A DNA stretch of 39,253 nt, from assembly GCA_944386365.1 (NCBI GenBank), contig CALXAT010000013.1, forward strand, positions 1 to 39,253, read 5' to 3'. The stretch comes from an uncultured Clostridia bacterium. Its GTDB lineage: Bacteria; Bacillota; Clostridia; TANB77; CAG-508. Below, piece by piece: positions 1 to 9,219 of this stretch (positions are counted from its first letter, which is position 1; each line of letters begins with the position of its first letter). Made by a program: the position numbers and the translations under genes. The notes beneath the pieces are model-generated. The model was not told the origin of the DNA and did not search any database. It saw nothing but the letters and a program-made list of their open reading frames with translations.

Positions 1-1099
<1,099 letters not shown>

Positions 1100-1322
1100 T
1101 GGTATCTATATCTTAGACCTTTCGGTCTTCATATAAATCTAACTAAAGTGTTTTTTCAAGCTCTTTAAACTTCTTTCTTTTTTGGCTAAAAAACTTTTAA
1201 AAAATTTACTTGTTCGGTACAATATTTCTTTTGAAATATTCTCCGCTTCGGTTTATTCTCTAAAGGATTTTATTGTTTACTTTTCAATGTACTTTTTTCC
1301 GTTCTTGCTCAGAACGAATTTT
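1100..1322 (-). other. rRNA operon leader
   Basis: This is the transcribed leader of about 220 nt between the rRNA promoter and 16S. It contains a hairpin at the probable transcript 5' end (GTTCT/AGAAC arms, 1301-1315), a perfect 8-bp stem-loop (AATATTTC-TTTT-GAAATATT, 1221-1240) and an AGACC/GGTCT hairpin just before 16S (about 1115-1128). A segment reading AGCTTGAAAAAACAC on the minus strand resembles the TTGAAAAC-type sequence common in Bacillota rRNA leaders. It probably takes part in 16S 5' processing and antitermination. No coding sequence is credible between 1100 and 1602. Confidence 0.6.
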
Positions 1323-1351
1323 ATTATACACCACCCATTTATCTTTGTCAA
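1323..1351 (-). promoter_or_regulatory. rRNA operon sigma-A promoter
   Basis: On the minus strand TTGACA (1351-1346) and TATAAT (1328-1323) are separated by exactly 17 bp. Directly upstream (1352-1385) is an A-tract-rich stretch resembling an UP element. A perfect consensus plus an A-rich upstream region is what a strong rRNA promoter should look like, and it points at the 16S gene. Initiation is expected near 1316. Confidence 0.88.
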
Positions 1352-1602
1352 CACTTTTTTAAAACTTTTTTTATTTTTTTTTGAAATGTATTTTTTCTTT
1401 GTTCTATCACTTTATTTTTTCCAAAAATTTTACATTTTATTCTTCTTACTTTTTGACTTTATTCACTTCTCGATAACTTTATATTTAACATATTTAAATA
1501 GTTATTATTCCTGTACCACTTTTATTAATTCATATATAAAGAAACAAACTTCATTATTAAATCTATTTATTTAATAACAAAGTTCGCTTTTTATACATTA
1601 TT

Positions 1603-3438
1603 TTACTGATATGTTACAGCTGTAATATATACATTACTTACTAAGCCTGTTGTCTCATCATATTCTAATTCTATTGAATATTCTTGTTTATCACTTTCTT
1701 CTATATAATTAACAAATTCTTCAGCTAATGCCGAATTATCTGTATCTTTCTTTATCACCAATCTATATGCTAATGGTATTTTGCTTTCAGAAAACTCATC
1801 TTGTTCTTCATATTGTGTTATTCGAATGTCTTCCAAATTCCCTTTTACAAAATTCATTAATTCTTTTATTCTTTCTTTACTAATGTTTTCTCCTTCAAAA
1901 AGTTCAAACTCAGAATTAAATCTATTTTTCTCTGTTTCTGTCATTTCTCCACCATTAGATATATCTTCTGCTTCTTTCTTTTTTAGTCCTATATTGACTA
2001 ATAAATCATCTATATTATCTAAAGATACAATTTGTAACACATTATTTAACTGATTTGTTGCATTTCTTTCCAAATTATTTCTTACATTCGCTTTTTGATC
2101 ATCATTAAGGTTTTCTAAAATTATATTGTTTTCATTCTCTACTAACTCTTCTTTTTCATCAAAATCATTAACAATATCTATAACTTTATCTATTGATATC
2201 TTTAAATTGTTTTGATCAACGCTTCTCGTAAAACCAATATTATAATTTACTTGTGCATTTTCCATTTTTCTACTTATTATGCATTCATTCGTTGTTTGTT
2301 TTCCTTCTTCTACTACATTGTAATCTATTGTAATTTCTTCATTATTCGTTGCTGGCTTTTTTTGAATTTTAAAATCAAAACTATTTTCTTTTTCGTCTTC
2401 TTCTATTTTTTCATTTCCTAAAAAATTGATAAAATTACTTTCATTTGTATTCACTACATCTAGTCCTATAAAATATTCTTCTGTATCAATAGATATACTA
2501 ATTGCAATACCATCTGTTTCAAAAACACTAATTGTTCTTTCATTATTTCCTATATTAGAATTTTGTATTTCTTCTATTTTATTTGATATTTTATCTATAA
2601 AGTCCTGTTTAAGATTTGAAGTTTTTCCATTTTGTATTAAACTATAATACGCATTCAGTTTATTATCTATTTTTTCTATTTTGGATAAAATAATATCATC
2701 TTTTTGGATTTCTTCTAATATTTTTATATATATGTTATTAAATTGTTCTTTGGTAATTGTAACTGTATATACATTTGTACTATATTGTACTCCATTAATT
2801 TCTATAACTACATTTGCTTGTTTTGAATAATTGGCATTTACTAAATTATCCATTACAATTCTTATATATTTATCCTTCAAGTTAGCAGATTCATCCGCAC
2901 TAAAGGTTATAAGTTCTTTCATATCTGTATTCATTAAATCATAAATGGTATATATTCCATTGTCATTTTGACTGTCTATATTGGTAGATAAATATTGTCT
3001 AATTCCATTTAATCTAATACCAGAAATATTATCTTCTTCAATATATTCTACCCCTGCTAATGTTTGTTCATTTTGTACTAAAGTTATATCTTTATAATTA
3101 TATCCTGTTGCTTTTTCTGTCTGTCCTAATACATTCATTTTAAGTGTATTTACAGGATTATCCATATTCCCATTTTCTGTATATTCAGCTTTAGCCATTA
3201 AATTTGAAGATAATTTATTATTATTTAATATATCTTCCATTTCTGACATATATTCTTCATTAAATATTTCATCTATATTATTAAATATTTGACTTGCATA
3301 TTTGCTAAATAACACATCATTAGATTTAAACATATCTGTAGTATTATATAATACTATTAAGATTGTTAATATAATAATAATTACAACTAATATTACTGAT
3401 ATTAATATGGCCCTTCTTTTTTTTCTTGGCATCATCAT
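1603..3438 (-). CDS. Membrane-anchored extracytoplasmic protein of unknown function
   Basis: I do not recognise this 611-residue protein. It starts with a basic cytoplasmic stub (PRKKRR), then one hydrophobic segment at about residues 9-31, followed by some 575 hydrophilic residues rich in Asn, Glu, Asp and Ile with no cysteine cluster or catalytic motif that I can see. This suggests an N-terminally anchored protein with a large domain outside the membrane. An AGGAGG ribosome binding site precedes the ATGATGATG start. The gene follows rlmB by 22 bp on the same strand, so it is probably co-transcribed. It uses in-frame CGA arginine codons (for example 1822-1824) but no CGG. Transcription runs on toward the rRNA promoter region and I see no strong terminator after it. 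Confidence 0.75.
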   Translation of the reverse strand: MMMPRKKRRAILISVILVVIIIILTILIVLYNTTDMFKSNDVLFSKYASQIFNNIDEIFNEEYMSEMEDILNNNKLSSNLMAKAEYTENGNMDNPVNTLKMNVLGQTEKATGYNYKDITLVQNEQTLAGVEYIEEDNISGIRLNGIRQYLSTNIDSQNDNGIYTIYDLMNTDMKELITFSADESANLKDKYIRIVMDNLVNANYSKQANVVIEINGVQYSTNVYTVTITKEQFNNIYIKILEEIQKDDIILSKIEKIDNKLNAYYSLIQNGKTSNLKQDFIDKISNKIEEIQNSNIGNNERTISVFETDGIAISISIDTEEYFIGLDVVNTNESNFINFLGNEKIEEDEKENSFDFKIQKKPATNNEEITIDYNVVEEGKQTTNECIISRKMENAQVNYNIGFTRSVDQNNLKISIDKVIDIVNDFDEKEELVENENNIILENLNDDQKANVRNNLERNATNQLNNVLQIVSLDNIDDLLVNIGLKKKEAEDISNGGEMTETEKNRFNSEFELFEGENISKERIKELMNFVKGNLEDIRITQYEEQDEFSESKIPLAYRLVIKKDTDNSALAEEFVNYIEESDKQEYSIELEYDETTGLVSNVYITAVTYQ

Positions 3439-3460
3439 TCTTTTTTTCCTCCTTAATACT

Positions 3461-4264
3461 TTATTTTATCCTTTGTTTTACAGCCTCATATACAATTATA
3501 CCTGTTGAAACAGATGCATTCAAAGATGTTACTTTCCCTTGCATTGGTATTTTCACTAAGAAATCACAGTTTTTCTTCACCTTTTCACTCATTCCTGCTC
3601 CTTCGTTCCCTATAACAATCCCCAATGGACCCGTTAAATCTTGATTATAATAATACTGATTTGTATTTATATCTGTTCCACATATCCATAATCCTGCATC
3701 TTTCAATTTTTTTATAGCCTCTGTTATATTAGTTACTCTAGCAATTTTCATGTATTGAACTGCTCCCGCAGATACTTTGTTAACTGTACTATTCACTGAT
3801 GCTGCTCTTCTTTTCGGAATAATGATTCCATGTATACCTGCCGTCTCAGCTGTCCTAATAATTGACCCTAAATTATGTGGATCTTCTATTCCATCTAATA
3901 TTAATACAAAAGGATCTTGTTTTAACGCTTTAGCTTTATCCAATATATCTTCAATCTCACAATATTCAAATGGAGGCACAATAGCAATAACGCCCTGATA
4001 GTTTTGGTTTTGTGCTATTTGTTCCATTTGTCTTTTATCTTTTTCGACTATAACGATTTTTCTTTCTTTTGCCATGGCAATAATTTTATTAATTGAACCA
4101 TGCTTTTCACCTTTTGTTATAAATATCTTGTTAACGTCTTTCCCACTTTCTAATAGCTCTAGAACAGAATTTCTTCCTTCTACTTGATCATCATATGTTT
4201 TTCCTTCTTTGTATTCCTTATTTGCTTTTGGAATTGTACTATACTTTTTCTTAGTTTCTTCCAT
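3461..4264 (-). CDS. rlmB: 23S rRNA (guanosine-2'-O-)methyltransferase, RlmB/TrmH family
   Basis: This is a SPOUT-class RNA 2'-O-methyltransferase of 267 residues, a usual length for the family. The N-terminal part (about residues 25-100) matches the SpoU substrate-binding domain (GRNSVLELLES...). The three SPOUT motifs are clear: DPHNLGSIIRTAE near residue 125, LGIVIGNEGAGMS near 215 and IPMQGKVTSLNASVSTGI near 240, which form the trefoil-knot SAM site. In the family RlmB methylates G2251 of 23S rRNA, while close paralogues act on tRNA or other rRNA sites, so the exact target is inferred. It lies 47 bp after lepA, probably in one operon of translation-related genes. Confidence 0.9.
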   Translation of the reverse strand: MEETKKKYSTIPKANKEYKEGKTYDDQVEGRNSVLELLESGKDVNKIFITKGEKHGSINKIIAMAKERKIVIVEKDKRQMEQIAQNQNYQGVIAIVPPFEYCEIEDILDKAKALKQDPFVLILDGIEDPHNLGSIIRTAETAGIHGIIIPKRRAASVNSTVNKVSAGAVQYMKIARVTNITEAIKKLKDAGLWICGTDINTNQYYYNQDLTGPLGIVIGNEGAGMSEKVKKNCDFLVKIPMQGKVTSLNASVSTGIIVYEAVKQRIK

Positions 4265-4311
4265 TTTTCATTCCCTTTCTATATTTTCATTAAAAATACT
4301 TTTCTTATAAT

Positions 4312-6124
4312 CTATTCATCATCCAATTTTAATACGGACAAGAATGCTTCTTGTGGAATTTCTACATTTCCAATTTCACGCATTTTCTTCTTTCCTCTTT
4401 TTTGTTTTTCTAATAACTTTTTCTTTCTTGTAATATCTCCACCATAACATTTTGCCAAAACATCTTTTCTCATGGCTGAGATAGTTTCTCTTGCAATTAT
4501 TTTTCCTCCAACTGCTGCTTGAATTGGAATTTTGAATAATTTTCTTGGGATAACCGTTTTTAATTTTTCAACCATTTTCTTTCCTCTATTATAAGCACTA
4601 TCCTTATGAACAATAAAACTTAAAGCGTCCACTGGTTCTCCATTAATATAAATGTCTAACTTTACTAAATCTGATCTTCTATATTCTTTAAATTCATAAT
4701 CTAGTGATGCATAGCCTTTTGTTTTTGATTTCAAGTTATCAAAAAAATCATAAATAATTTCATTTAATGGCATTTCATAAGTCAAGGTAACTCGATTTTC
4801 ATCTAAATATTTCATATCGATATAAATACCTCTTCTTCTTTGACACAATTCCATGATATTTCCTACATATTCTTTTGGTGTCAAAATATTTGCTGTTACA
4901 TAAGGTTCTTCTATATAAGATATTTCCTGAGGTGTTGGTAAATCTTCCGGATTATATAACTCAATTACTTCTCCTGTTGTCTTATGCACCTTATAAATAA
5001 CAGATGGTGCTGTTGTAATTAATCCCAAATCAAATTCTCTATCAATTCTTTCCTCTATAATTTCTAAATGTAATAATCCTAAAAAGCCACAACGAAAACC
5101 AAAACCTAATGCAGCAGATGTTTCTTGCTCAAATTCTAAAGCTGCATCATTTAATTTTAATTTTTCTAACGCCTCTTTTAAATCTTCATATTGACTGCCA
5201 TCTACTGGATAAAGTCCACAATATACCATAGGTGTTACTTTTTTATATCCCTTTAATGGTTCATCCGCTGGATTATCTTTTAATGTAATTGTATCCCCCA
5301 CATGAATATCGGATAAGCTTTTTATACTAGCTGCAATATATCCGAACTTCTCCTGCTTTAATTTCTGACGTAGGCATATAAGAACCAGGAATAAAATAAC
5401 CAACTTCTGTAACCGTAAACGTTTTTTTAGTTGCCATCAATTCTATTTCATCACCAACTTTTACCGTTCCATCCATTACTCTAACATATGCCACTGCTCC
5501 TTTATAATTATCATAATAAGAGTCAAAGATTAAACATTTTGTTTTTGCATGTTCATCACCTTTTGGAGCTGGCAAATCTGTTACAATTCTCTCTAATACT
5601 TCATCTACATTTAAACCTGTTTTTGCTGAAATGCATGGTGCATCTTCTGCTGGTATTCCAATAATATCTTCTATTTCTTTTTTTACTTCATCTACTCTTG
5701 CGTTTGGTAAATCAATTTTATTTAATACTGGTAATATCTCTAAATTATTATCAATCGCTAAATAGACATTTGCTAATGTTTGTGCTTCCACTCCCTGGCT
5801 ACTATCCACCACTAAAATAGCACCATCACAGGCTGCTAAACTTCTAGAAACTTCATAATTAAAATCAACATGTCCTGGTGTATCAATTAAATTAAAGGTA
5901 TATTCTTGTCCATCTTTTGCTTTATAAATCATTCTAACTGCTTGTGACTTTATCGTAATACCTCTTTCTTTCTCAATTTCCATATTATCTAATACTTGAC
6001 TTTCCATTTCTCTTTTAGATAATACACCTGTCATTTCAATTAATCTATCTGCTAGTGTTGATTTTCCATGATCTATATGTGCAATAATACTAAAATTTCT
6101 GATATGTGCTTGTCTGTTATCCAT
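4312..6124 (-). CDS. lepA: Elongation factor 4 (LepA), read through a +1 shift at 5344
   Basis: LepA is a ribosomal GTPase related to EF-G. The first 260 codons (6124-5345) carry the GTPase motifs [13 protein letters not shown] and NKID. The second part (5343-4312) carries the domain III-V sequence and the LepA-specific C-terminal domain. The reading frame breaks at an in-frame CGG (5344-5342): frame 0 continues for only four codons to TAG. Skipping the C gives GEVGYIAAS, the sequence expected for LepA, and a 603-residue product, normal for the family. Homology continues on both sides without any lost residue, so this is a one-base insertion and not decay. The same arrangement occurs in tyrS and rseP. 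An AGGAG sequence (from Ala-Gly-Glu codons) lies just upstream of the shift site. No other in-frame CGG is present. Confidence 0.93.
5342..5344 (-). other. In-frame CGG at the +1 shift point of lepA
   Basis: The minus-strand reading is GCA GGA GAA GTT CGG ATA TAT TGC AGC TAG. Dropping the C at 5344 gives GTT GGA TAT ATT GCA GCT, coding for the conserved VGYIAA of LepA. It is a candidate programmed +1 frameshift site with the same C|GGN logic as 9463-9465 and 27250-27252. Confidence 0.75.
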
Positions 6125-6217
6125 TTTTCCTCCAATTATTCTTTGATACTTGTCATTTTAACATAATTTAGTAAAAATCTCAATAGTTTATATTTTCTTC
6201 GTAAATTTATTTCATAA

Positions 6218-6242
6218 AAAGCGTAAGAAACTCTTATGCTTT
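6218..6242 (-). terminator. Terminator after the rhodanese gene
   Basis: An 11-bp stem with one G-U pair (6218-6228 with 6232-6242) is followed on the minus strand by a short T-tract. It lies about 130 bp downstream of the rhodanese stop and upstream of lepA. Confidence 0.6.
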
Positions 6243-6370
6243 CAATTATTTATGTTTAAATAAAAATCTTTTTATGTTATTAATTAATTTCATATACCAT
6301 TTTTCTTTTGTAACTTGCATTAAATACCCCATATTTTTGTATCGAAGTTAATAGCATATTTTTTCTCATT

Positions 6371-6721
6371 TTAATTGCAAAACCCTTCATATAAATTGTA
6401 CACATTTTGATATCCTAATTTTTTTAATATTTTTTGTACTTTTTTGCTTCTTCCTCCCGAACTGCAGTATACAACTATATTTTGGTTTTTATCTGGCACA
6501 CTATTTTCTATTTTTTTCTTAATCTCATATTCCGGAATGGAAATAGCTCCCTCTATATGACCTTCACGATATTCTTGCGGACTTCTCACATCCACAATCA
6601 TTGCTCCCTCCTTTTGAAGTTCTCTTAGTTCTTCTAAAGTAATATCTTTTTGTTCCATCTCTCTACATAATTTATTTTTTATTATATTTTTTATTTGATT
6701 TATCATTCTTTTCATCTCCAT
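6371..6721 (-). CDS. Single-domain rhodanese-like protein
   Basis: The protein has 116 residues. After an N-terminal helix region (about 1-28) comes one rhodanese fold: MIVDVRSPQEYREGHIEGAI around residues 40-60, and the active-site loop VVYCSSGGRSKK near 83-94 with the catalytic cysteine in a C-x-x-G-x-R arrangement. Members carry sulfane sulfur as a cysteine persulfide, and the physiological acceptor cannot be inferred here. There is no signal peptide, so it is cytoplasmic. The first ATG is followed by a second in-frame Met (residue 6), so the start could be slightly later. Its own terminator separates it from lepA. Confidence 0.85.
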   Translation of the reverse strand: MEMKRMINQIKNIIKNKLCREMEQKDITLEELRELQKEGAMIVDVRSPQEYREGHIEGAISIPEYEIKKKIENSVPDKNQNIVVYCSSGGRSKKVQKILKKLGYQNVYNLYEGFCN

Positions 6722-7240
6722 ACATATACACTTATATATACATCATATTCTAACAAAAGATATTTGTTCTCCTATTATACAAAATTATCCACATGTTTTA
6801 TCTTTATCCACAGTGCTTTTATTCTATTATTCTACAAATTCTATATTTCTTTTACTTTTTTCTAATGACATTTTGATTACGTATTTATTTCAAATATATT
6901 TGTTACATACCTTAAATTTAACTATTTTTCCATATTTTTATTTAAAATTCTCACATATTCATCATTTTTCGCAACATTTTATTACATTCTTTTTTCATAT
7001 ATATTACAAATATATGATTTTTTAAACATTATGTCTATTTGTTAAACTATTTTTTTGTCATATTTATCCACTTTTATTATCTGTGGATATTGTGGATAAC
7101 TTTGTGAATAACTGAAAATACTATTTTCCCGTTCACGAGTTGTTCACATTCTTTTTTTACTTTATTCATTTTTTTATTTTTGATTAATTTATTTTTTTCA
7201 TTATGTGCACCATTTTTTGTTTGATTTTTTATATTATAAA
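6722..7240. other. AT-rich non-coding region with a DnaA-box cluster
   Basis: There is no credible gene in this intergenic stretch. Perfect TTATCCACA boxes occur at 6785-6793 and 6804-6812, and TTATCCACT at 7064-7072. Reverse-orientation boxes are TGTGGATAT at 7082-7090, TGTGGATAA at 7091-7099 and TGTGAATAA at 7103-7111. A weaker TTGTTCACA is at 7140-7148. The boxes form two groups separated by about 250 bp of almost pure A/T, as in a bipartite origin with an unwinding element. dnaA and dnaN are not adjacent, and the ribosomal-protein operon to the right is transcribed toward this region, so a DnaA-titration or regulatory site is as plausible as oriC. Confidence 0.6.
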
Positions 7241-7285
7241 AAAACACAAATAATTAAACTTTTTTCGTCTAATTATTTGTGTTTT
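7241..7285 (-). terminator. Terminator after the DUF1294 gene
   Basis: A perfect 16-bp inverted repeat (7241-7256 with 7270-7285, 13-nt loop) is followed on the minus strand by a run of seven T. It lies directly after the stop of the DUF1294 gene. Confidence 0.85.
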
Positions 7286-7305
7286 CCTTATTATCATCCT
7301 ACTAA

Positions 7306-7608
7306 CTAAAAGAATATCCAATAAATAGCTAATATAATCTCCAAAATGGTTATAAATGGTAAACCTATTACAAATTGTAGTTTTTGTGTTTTATGCCTGA
7401 ACGCATACATTCCTGCGGTTGTTCCAATTCCACCGCCTAATGCAGTTATAATAAATAATGTTTTTTCTGGAATTCTCCATGCACCTCTTTTTGCTTTTTG
7501 TTTATCAATAAACATGATTAAAAAACCAATTATATTTATTACAACAAAATAAATAATGATATTTCTTGTTGAAAAGATATCTTGTATGGTTATTGTATTT
7601 TCAAACAT
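7306..7608 (-). CDS. DUF1294 small membrane protein
   Basis: This 100-residue protein has about three hydrophobic segments (roughly residues 15-33, 46-66 and 78-99). It carries the recognisable DUF1294 core: FIDKQKAKRGAWRIPEKTL followed by a Gly-rich GGGIGTTAGMYAFRHKT. The family is widespread in Bacillota, integral to the membrane and of unknown function. It lies downstream of the HD-domain gene with a 50-bp gap and ends at a strong terminator. Confidence 0.87.
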   Translation of the reverse strand: MFENTITIQDIFSTRNIIIYFVVINIIGFLIMFIDKQKAKRGAWRIPEKTLFIITALGGGIGTTAGMYAFRHKTQKLQFVIGLPFITILEIILAIYWIFF

Positions 7609-7658
7609 TTTGCTTTCCCTTCTTTTCTATCTTCTTTGCTCTCTTTATTAGATTTATT

Positions 7659-8708
7659 TTAGAAATTGAAATCTAAATATGCATATTTCTTTGGTTTATA
7701 ATTTAAGAAACGATTTATATCTTCCTTTGCATTTTCAGAAACTGTATCAATTCTAATAAATTGATTATTTTCTTCTACAAGTGGAACAATATATCTTTGT
7801 TTTACTTTTATATCCACAGCATACTTATCTTTTGGTTGTTCATCACTTTCTTGAATTTCGGTTGCATCTTCCCATTTCTTAAAACAATTTGAAAGATTTC
7901 CAATTGGACAATTCTCTATTTTTTGAATAATCTCTTTTTCACTTAATGTATATAAATCTTTTTTGCTAACTAAATGTTGTTCATACATCTTTTTAACAAT
8001 ATCTGCAATCAATTGCATAGAATATTTCGTTTCATTTCCAACATATATACAAGATAACTTACTCATTGTATGAACAAATTTTTCTGCAATTTCTTTATGC
8101 TTGAATCCTAGTTCTGGTATACCTTCCTCATTTTTTTGAACTTCTATATCTTGATAGATTTGTTTTACAGTTTCTAAATCCCATAATTTTTCTCTTACAC
8201 CTAATCCATTGGATAAAGTATATTCTAATCTATCTGAAGAAAGTTTTGGTGTATCATTATCTGCTATTGGATATATATGATAATCACATACTTCTTCTAG
8301 CTTAATTCCATCTCTATTTAGTAATGTCATAATTTCTTTTGAATTTTCTATAATTTGTGTTGTTAACTCCTCTGTTGATTCTTGTTTTTCATGGTCACCA
8401 TTCATAAAATCAATACAATGTTTGAATACTGGTGTTGCAATATCATGAAACAATCCTGATAGTGTTTGTTTTTTATCTTTTGTAAAATTCCATATAATTA
8501 AAGCAACTGCTACACTATGATCTAAACTTGAATACCATATTTCATCAAACATTTTAGAGTAAATTGTTCCTGATGTTACACTTATTTTTGCTTGTTTTTG
8601 CATAGCTGGTGTATCTATATATTCTTCTAAAAATTCTGGAAACGCTGGTGACAAAACATTAAAATATTCTCTTAAATTTTCTGGTAATTCTTCTATATAT
8701 TTACTCAT
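7659..8708 (-). CDS. HD-domain phosphohydrolase-like protein
   Basis: The start is set at the ATG at 8708-8706 because AAGGAGG lies 8 bp upstream, which gives 349 residues. Longer in-frame starts lack a ribosome binding site. The HD signature is visible: a first His in SSLDHSVAVAL (about residue 60), then GLFHDIATPVFKH (about 80-92, the paired His-Asp), and a downstream Asp in PIADNDTP near 165. HD proteins use these residues to bind metals and cleave phosphoester bonds of nucleotides or other substrates, but the substrate cannot be read here. No membrane segment is seen. It is transcribed divergently from the YvyF-like gene. Confidence 0.75.
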   Translation of the reverse strand: MSKYIEELPENLREYFNVLSPAFPEFLEEYIDTPAMQKQAKISVTSGTIYSKMFDEIWYSSLDHSVAVALIIWNFTKDKKQTLSGLFHDIATPVFKHCIDFMNGDHEKQESTEELTTQIIENSKEIMTLLNRDGIKLEEVCDYHIYPIADNDTPKLSSDRLEYTLSNGLGVREKLWDLETVKQIYQDIEVQKNEEGIPELGFKHKEIAEKFVHTMSKLSCIYVGNETKYSMQLIADIVKKMYEQHLVSKKDLYTLSEKEIIQKIENCPIGNLSNCFKKWEDATEIQESDEQPKDKYAVDIKVKQRYIVPLVEENNQFIRIDTVSENAKEDINRFLNYKPKKYAYLDFNF

Positions 8709-8730
8709 TTTGTTTTCCTCCTTATTTTCT

Positions 8731-8759
8731 ATTTTATATAATCTTTTATATATTGTCAA
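8731..8759 (-). promoter_or_regulatory. Promoter of the HD-domain gene
   Basis: On the minus strand TTGACA (8759-8754) and TAAAAT (8736-8731) have a 17-bp spacer. They lie upstream of the AAGGAGG that precedes the gene. Confidence 0.65.
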
Positions 8760-8853
8760 TTTTTCCTATAAAACTCTTTATTTTTTTGTCAAATTGTGAT
8801 ACAATGTGTTCGATTTTAATCATCAAAAGAAAAAGTTTTAGGAGGATTCAGTT

Positions 8854-9138
8854 ATGGAATTTAATAGATGTAGTAGATGTGGAAGCTTTTATGTATCAGA
8901 AGGTAATGTTTGTCCAAAATGTAGTGCTAAAGATGGTATAGAATTTTCTAATTTTATAAATTATATACAAGAAAATGGGTTAAACGCTTCTTTAGATACA
9001 ATTTCTGGTCAAATCGGTGTTTCAGTAAAAAATTTAAATAGATTTTTAGAATATGAAGATTTCAAACCATATAAATCAGAAATTAACAATATTGGTAAAA
9101 ATGGTAATTTAGGAAATAATGGTATTACTTTAAATTAG
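8854..9138 (+). CDS. YvyF-like zinc-ribbon plus helix-turn-helix protein
   Basis: The 94-residue protein starts with two CxxC knuckles (RCSRCG and VCPKC, residues 6-23), forming a small zinc ribbon. Residues about 28-65 form a helical HTH-like segment (LDTISGQIGVSVKNLNRFLE). The order zinc ribbon then HTH, and the length, resemble the Bacillus YvyF / TIGR03826 'flagellar region' family. No flagellar genes are in this window, so any motility role is unsupported. AGGAGG lies 8 bp before the ATG. A likely extended -10 promoter (TGATACAAT, near 8796-8804) precedes it. A terminator separates it from tyrS. Confidence 0.75.
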   Translation: MEFNRCSRCGSFYVSEGNVCPKCSAKDGIEFSNFINYIQENGLNASLDTISGQIGVSVKNLNRFLEYEDFKPYKSEINNIGKNGNLGNNGITLN

Positions 9139-9144
9139 TTTTTT

Positions 9145-9168
9145 AAAACGGAATCTTTCTTCCGTTTT
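9145..9168 (+). terminator. Terminator between the zinc-ribbon gene and tyrS
   Basis: A 9-bp perfect stem (AAAACGGAA with TTCCGTTTT, 6-nt loop) is followed by T residues on the plus strand, seven bases after the stop. Confidence 0.85.
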
Positions 9169-9219
9169 TTTATTTAATAATATAAATTTTATAGATATTT
9201 TTTGAAAGGAATGAATTTG

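Noticed and set aside
1182..1574. 130-codon plus-strand frame rich in Phe
   Set aside because: It lies in the rRNA leader and upstream T-rich DNA; composition reflects poly-T tracts and it has no ribosome binding site.
4312..6124. lepA, tyrS and rseP as ordinary pseudogenes
   Set aside because: Each has one single-base insertion, no other damage, full conserved sequence on both sides and the identical C|GGN context. Decay would leave further stops and indels.
9139..9219. T-box riboswitch before tyrS
   Set aside because: Only about 80 bp separate the previous stop from the start and they hold the terminator of the upstream gene; no T-box sequence or specifier loop fits.
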